From contig JAEDJU010000055.1 of NCBI GenBank assembly GCA_016296195.1, forward strand, positions 1-7,675: a stretch of DNA of 7,675 bases. The letters are read 5' to 3'. The notes under the pieces are model-generated. The model had not been told where the DNA came from. It worked only from the letters and a program-made list of their open reading frames with translations, and ran no database searches. The DNA is from Candidatus Methanomethylophilaceae archaeon. GTDB taxonomy: Archaea > Thermoplasmatota > Thermoplasmata > Methanomassiliicoccales > Methanomethylophilaceae. Both the position numbers and the translations under genes were made by a program. Of the stretch, positions 5,062 to 7,675 are shown piece by piece (the first letter of the stretch is position 1; every line of letters begins with the position of its first letter).

Positions 5062-7056
5062 ATGGAAACGAATCAGTACGGCCTCAAACGTTCGAAGAAA
5101 GATAACGACATACTGATGAAGTATGTCCTGATCGCGGTCTCATCATTGACCGTACTGATCATTTCGCTGATCATCATCTTCACACTTGTGAACAGCGGGA
5201 CCGCGATCGCAAACATCAACCTCTGGGACTTCTTCTTCGGGGAGTCCTGGAAACCCTCCTCCGGGGAATACGGGGCACTGTCCCTGATCCTCGGAACACT
5301 GCTGGTCACCCTCGGGGCAATGGTCTTCGCGGTCCCCGTAGGTCTTGCAGCGGCAATCTACATCTCGGAGATCGCACCGTCGAAATTCCGTAACATAATG
5401 AAACCCATCTGTGAGGTCCTCTCTGGAATCCCCTCTGTCGTGTACGGATTCTTCGGGCTCATGGTGATCCTGCCCTTCCTCAGGGACCTGTTCCCCGACC
5501 AGCTCCTGTTCGGAAGCTCCTGGTTGGCCGGATCCCTCGTGTTGGGAATCATGGCACTCCCCACCGTCATATCGGTCTCGGAGGATGCCATCCACGCAGT
5601 CCCCAGATCTTACAGGGAGGCATCCAGGGCAATGGGTGCCACAAGATGGGAGACAATCATCAAGGTCATAGTTCCAGCAGCAATCTCGGGAATATCCTCT
5701 GCGATCATCCTGGGAGTCGGAAGGGCCATCGGAGAGACCATGGCGGTCATGATGGTCACCGGTAACACACCCATGATCCCCGACCCGCTTTGGAACATCT
5801 TCTCCATAGTCAGTACACTGACCGGAACGATCGCATCACAGCTTCCCGAATCCGTCGCCGGATCCGTCAGCCAGTCGGCACTGTTCCTGCTCGGAGTGGT
5901 GCTCATGGTCATGGTGCTCATCATCAACGTGTGCTCCCGCTACATCGTCAAGAACGCGAAGCGCAAGACCGGAGACTACGATCCCAAATCGTCCCTCGCC
6001 TACAAGCTGTTCGGAAGGGAACAGCTCATCCCCAGGAACGAGGATGGATTCATCACCAAGAACAAGGGCAAGATCATGCAGATCGGTGCTTACGTGCTGA
6101 TCTTCGTGTTCGTCTACATGATGGGCACCCTGTTCACAGGTGACGGCATGTCCATCGTCGCCGGAATCATCGTTGCAGCCGCGGTCTTCGCAGGATCCAA
6201 GATGTATTCGAAGGTCAACTCCACAACCGTCGACAAGATGGCGAACGGAATGATGATCTGCGTCATGGGATTCGTCATACTACTGCTGGCCATCATCGTG
6301 GGATACATCGTCGTAAAGGGACTTCCCGCAATCAGCTGGGAGTTCCTGACCGCCGGACCCACCAACGGTGGAAGGAGCGGTGGAATCTACCCTGCGATCA
6401 TAGGAACACTCGAACTCATCGTCGGTACGGCACTCATCGCATTCCCCATCGGAATACTGACAGGAGTGTACCTCTCCGAGTACTCCAAGGACACCAGGTT
6501 CACCCGTATCATCAGGGAGGCCATCGATCTCCTGAACGGAACACCCTCAATCGTGTTCGGAATGTTCGGAAGCGTCCTCCTCGTGACATCCCTCGGACTC
6601 GGATTCAGTATGATCGGAGGATGGATCACATTGGCTTTCATGATCCTGCCCGTCATCATCCGTACGACCGAGGAGGCACTCAGATCGGTTCCCCAGGACC
6701 TTCGTGAGGCATCCCGTGCGATGGGAGCGAGCAAGTGGAGGACCATCTACAAGGTCGTCATCCCCGCAGCCATGGGTGGAATCGTCACTGGAGCCATCCT
6801 CTCCATCGGACGTGCCGCGGGAGAGACAGCACCGATCATGCTGACAGCAGCGGTTCTGTTCCAGCCCGCTCTGGCAAGCAGCATCTTCGACTCGGTCATG
6901 GCCCTGCCCCTGCACCTGTACCACCTCGCGATGGATATGCCCGGAACAACCGAGCTCCAGTACGGAACAGCTTGCGTGCTGATGCTCGTGGTCCTGGTGT
7001 TCTTCATCGCAGCATCACTCATCAGAAGCCACTACAACAAGAAGGTCAGATGGTGA
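5062..7056 (+). CDS. Fused PstC-PstA phosphate ABC transporter permease
   Basis: This 664-aa polypeptide contains both membrane subunits of the phosphate importer, normally two genes. PstC occupies about 1-300: first helix 20-42, a loop with [13 protein letters not shown], then the permease core with the EAA coupling loop [20 protein letters not shown] (186-205). A cytoplasmic-looking basic linker (about 297-340) leads to PstA, whose EAA loop is [20 protein letters not shown] (549-568). Each half carries the Pst motif GRAxGET (220-226, 583-589). Between the halves two extra hydrophobic segments (about 341-358 and 363-378) precede the usual first PstA helix (398-418). A Shine-Dalgarno GAGGAG at 5049-5054 overlaps the pstS stop, 7 nt before the ATG, and only 11 bp separate the genes. 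No frameshift or internal stop is seen, so the fusion reads as real. Each EAA loop should dock one PstB of the dimer. Confidence 0.93.
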   Translation: METNQYGLKRSKKDNDILMKYVLIAVSSLTVLIISLIIIFTLVNSGTAIANINLWDFFFGESWKPSSGEYGALSLILGTLLVTLGAMVFAVPVGLAAAIYISEIAPSKFRNIMKPICEVLSGIPSVVYGFFGLMVILPFLRDLFPDQLLFGSSWLAGSLVLGIMALPTVISVSEDAIHAVPRSYREASRAMGATRWETIIKVIVPAAISGISSAIILGVGRAIGETMAVMMVTGNTPMIPDPLWNIFSIVSTLTGTIASQLPESVAGSVSQSALFLLGVVLMVMVLIINVCSRYIVKNAKRKTGDYDPKSSLAYKLFGREQLIPRNEDGFITKNKGKIMQIGAYVLIFVFVYMMGTLFTGDGMSIVAGIIVAAAVFAGSKMYSKVNSTTVDKMANGMMICVMGFVILLLAIIVGYIVVKGLPAISWEFLTAGPTNGGRSGGIYPAIIGTLELIVGTALIAFPIGILTGVYLSEYSKDTRFTRIIREAIDLLNGTPSIVFGMFGSVLLVTSLGLGFSMIGGWITLAFMILPVIIRTTEEALRSVPQDLREASRAMGASKWRTIYKVVIPAAMGGIVTGAILSIGRAAGETAPIMLTAAVLFQPALASSIFDSVMALPLHLYHLAMDMPGTTELQYGTACVLMLVVLVFFIAASLIRSHYNKKVRW

Positions 7057-7063
7057 ACAGATA

Positions 7064-7675
7064 ATGTTGAAACTCAATAAGAAGGAAGAAACAAAGAAAG
7101 GGGACGAGGCCCCCATCAGCAAACCCGTCGTCGAGAGCGACGGGGAAGACCTCAACTACATCGAGTGGAGGGACAACACGGACCCCATGTTCGCCAAGAT
7201 CCCCCAGGATGAGATATGCATTGACATACGCGGGCTTAACCTGTGGTACGGACAGAAACAGGCACTGTTCGACGTACCCCTGCCCGTCAAGAAGAACAGC
7301 ATCACCGCCCTGATCGGACCTTCCGGATGCGGTAAGTCCACCCTGCTCAGAAGCATCAACAGGATGAATGACCTGGTCGAGGGTTGCCGTATCGAGGGAG
7401 AGATGCTCTTCCACGGCGACAACCTGTATGCGGACGATGTGGACATAAACTCCCTGAGGACCAGGATCGGAATGATCTTCCAGAGGCCCAACCCGTTCCC
7501 CATGACCATCAGGGAGAACATCACATACGGACCCAAGATCCACGGTATAAAGGACAAGAAGGAGCTGAACGAGATCGTGGAGAGATGCCTCCAGCAGGCA
7601 GCCCTCTACGATGAGGTCGCAGACAGGCTCGACAAATCCGCTCTGGGACTCTCCGGAGGACAGCAGCAGAGGCTC
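7064..7675 (+). CDS. pstB: Phosphate ABC transporter ATPase PstB (3'-truncated)
   Basis: The frame from ATG 7064 stays open to the window end (204 codons) and encodes the ATPase that powers the transporter from the cytoplasmic side. Visible motifs are the A-loop region [10 protein letters not shown] (59-68), Walker [10 protein letters not shown] (85-93), Q-loop [14 protein letters not shown] (139-152; the PNPFPM run is typical of PstB) and the ABC signature LSGGQQQRL (196-204). Walker B and the switch histidine lie beyond the window. The first 48 or so residues are a charged, low-hydrophobicity extension not present in typical PstB, which begins close to its A-loop. Homology would also allow a later start, but ATG 7064 has GGTGA (7052-7056) 7 nt upstream, overlapping the permease stop, and in-frame codon use looks coding. 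It is the third operon gene, 7 nt after the permease. Confidence 0.95.
   Translation, partial: MLKLNKKEETKKGDEAPISKPVVESDGEDLNYIEWRDNTDPMFAKIPQDEICIDIRGLNLWYGQKQALFDVPLPVKKNSITALIGPSGCGKSTLLRSINRMNDLVEGCRIEGEMLFHGDNLYADDVDINSLRTRIGMIFQRPNPFPMTIRENITYGPKIHGIKDKKELNEIVERCLQQAALYDEVADRLDKSALGLSGGQQQRL

Noticed and set aside
5143..5595. Minus-strand open frames opposite the permease, also at 6547-6924 and 6747-7022
   Set aside because: They are shadow frames with low-complexity translation (D/E/H/Q-rich or M/T/S-rich) over a clear permease gene.

Overview
The window is 7.7 kb of chromosome from an archaeon. Four things point that way: an archaeal-type leucyl-tRNA synthetase C-terminus, a PhoU fused to an AbrB-like DNA-binding domain, archaeal TATA-like elements in the main intergenic region, and Shine-Dalgarno sequences mixed with an apparently leaderless gene. 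GC-rich genes broken by a very AT-rich intergenic region, with frequent TTG and GTG starts, would suit a Thermoplasmatota methanogen such as Methanomethylophilaceae. That placement is an inference from style, not a database match.

Layout: bases 2-1425 (+) hold a tight gene run: the 3' end of leuS, a small nitroreductase-family protein and a GNAT acetyltransferase. Spacing is 4 nt, then an 8-nt overlap. This run meets a minus-strand pair head-on at adjacent stop codons. The pair is phoU (2993-1995) followed by ubiX (1968-1426). Bases 2994-3385 form an AT-rich divergent regulatory region with TATA-like boxes facing both ways, a repeated AAGTAT motif, hairpins and a possible 33-codon ORF. Bases 3386-7675 (+) hold a high-affinity phosphate uptake (Pst) operon: pstS, a pstC-pstA fusion, and pstB, which is cut by the window end.

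Function: PstS captures phosphate outside the cell, the PstC-PstA protein forms the membrane channel, and PstB supplies ATP hydrolysis. The divergent PhoU probably senses or regulates this transporter, and its DNA-binding domain makes the shared intergenic region a natural operator.

The most unusual item is the pstS gene. It encodes two copies of a phosphate-binding domain with an exact 789-bp period, but the reading begins in the C-terminal third of one copy and stops after the N-terminal two thirds of another. The order is therefore anchor-C-N-C-N. Within it, 461 bp are identical between copies. The transporter is also odd in having PstC and PstA in one polypeptide with extra membrane helices between them, and a PstB with a long hydrophilic N-terminal extension. 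I see no defence system, mobile element, CRISPR array, rRNA or tRNA.
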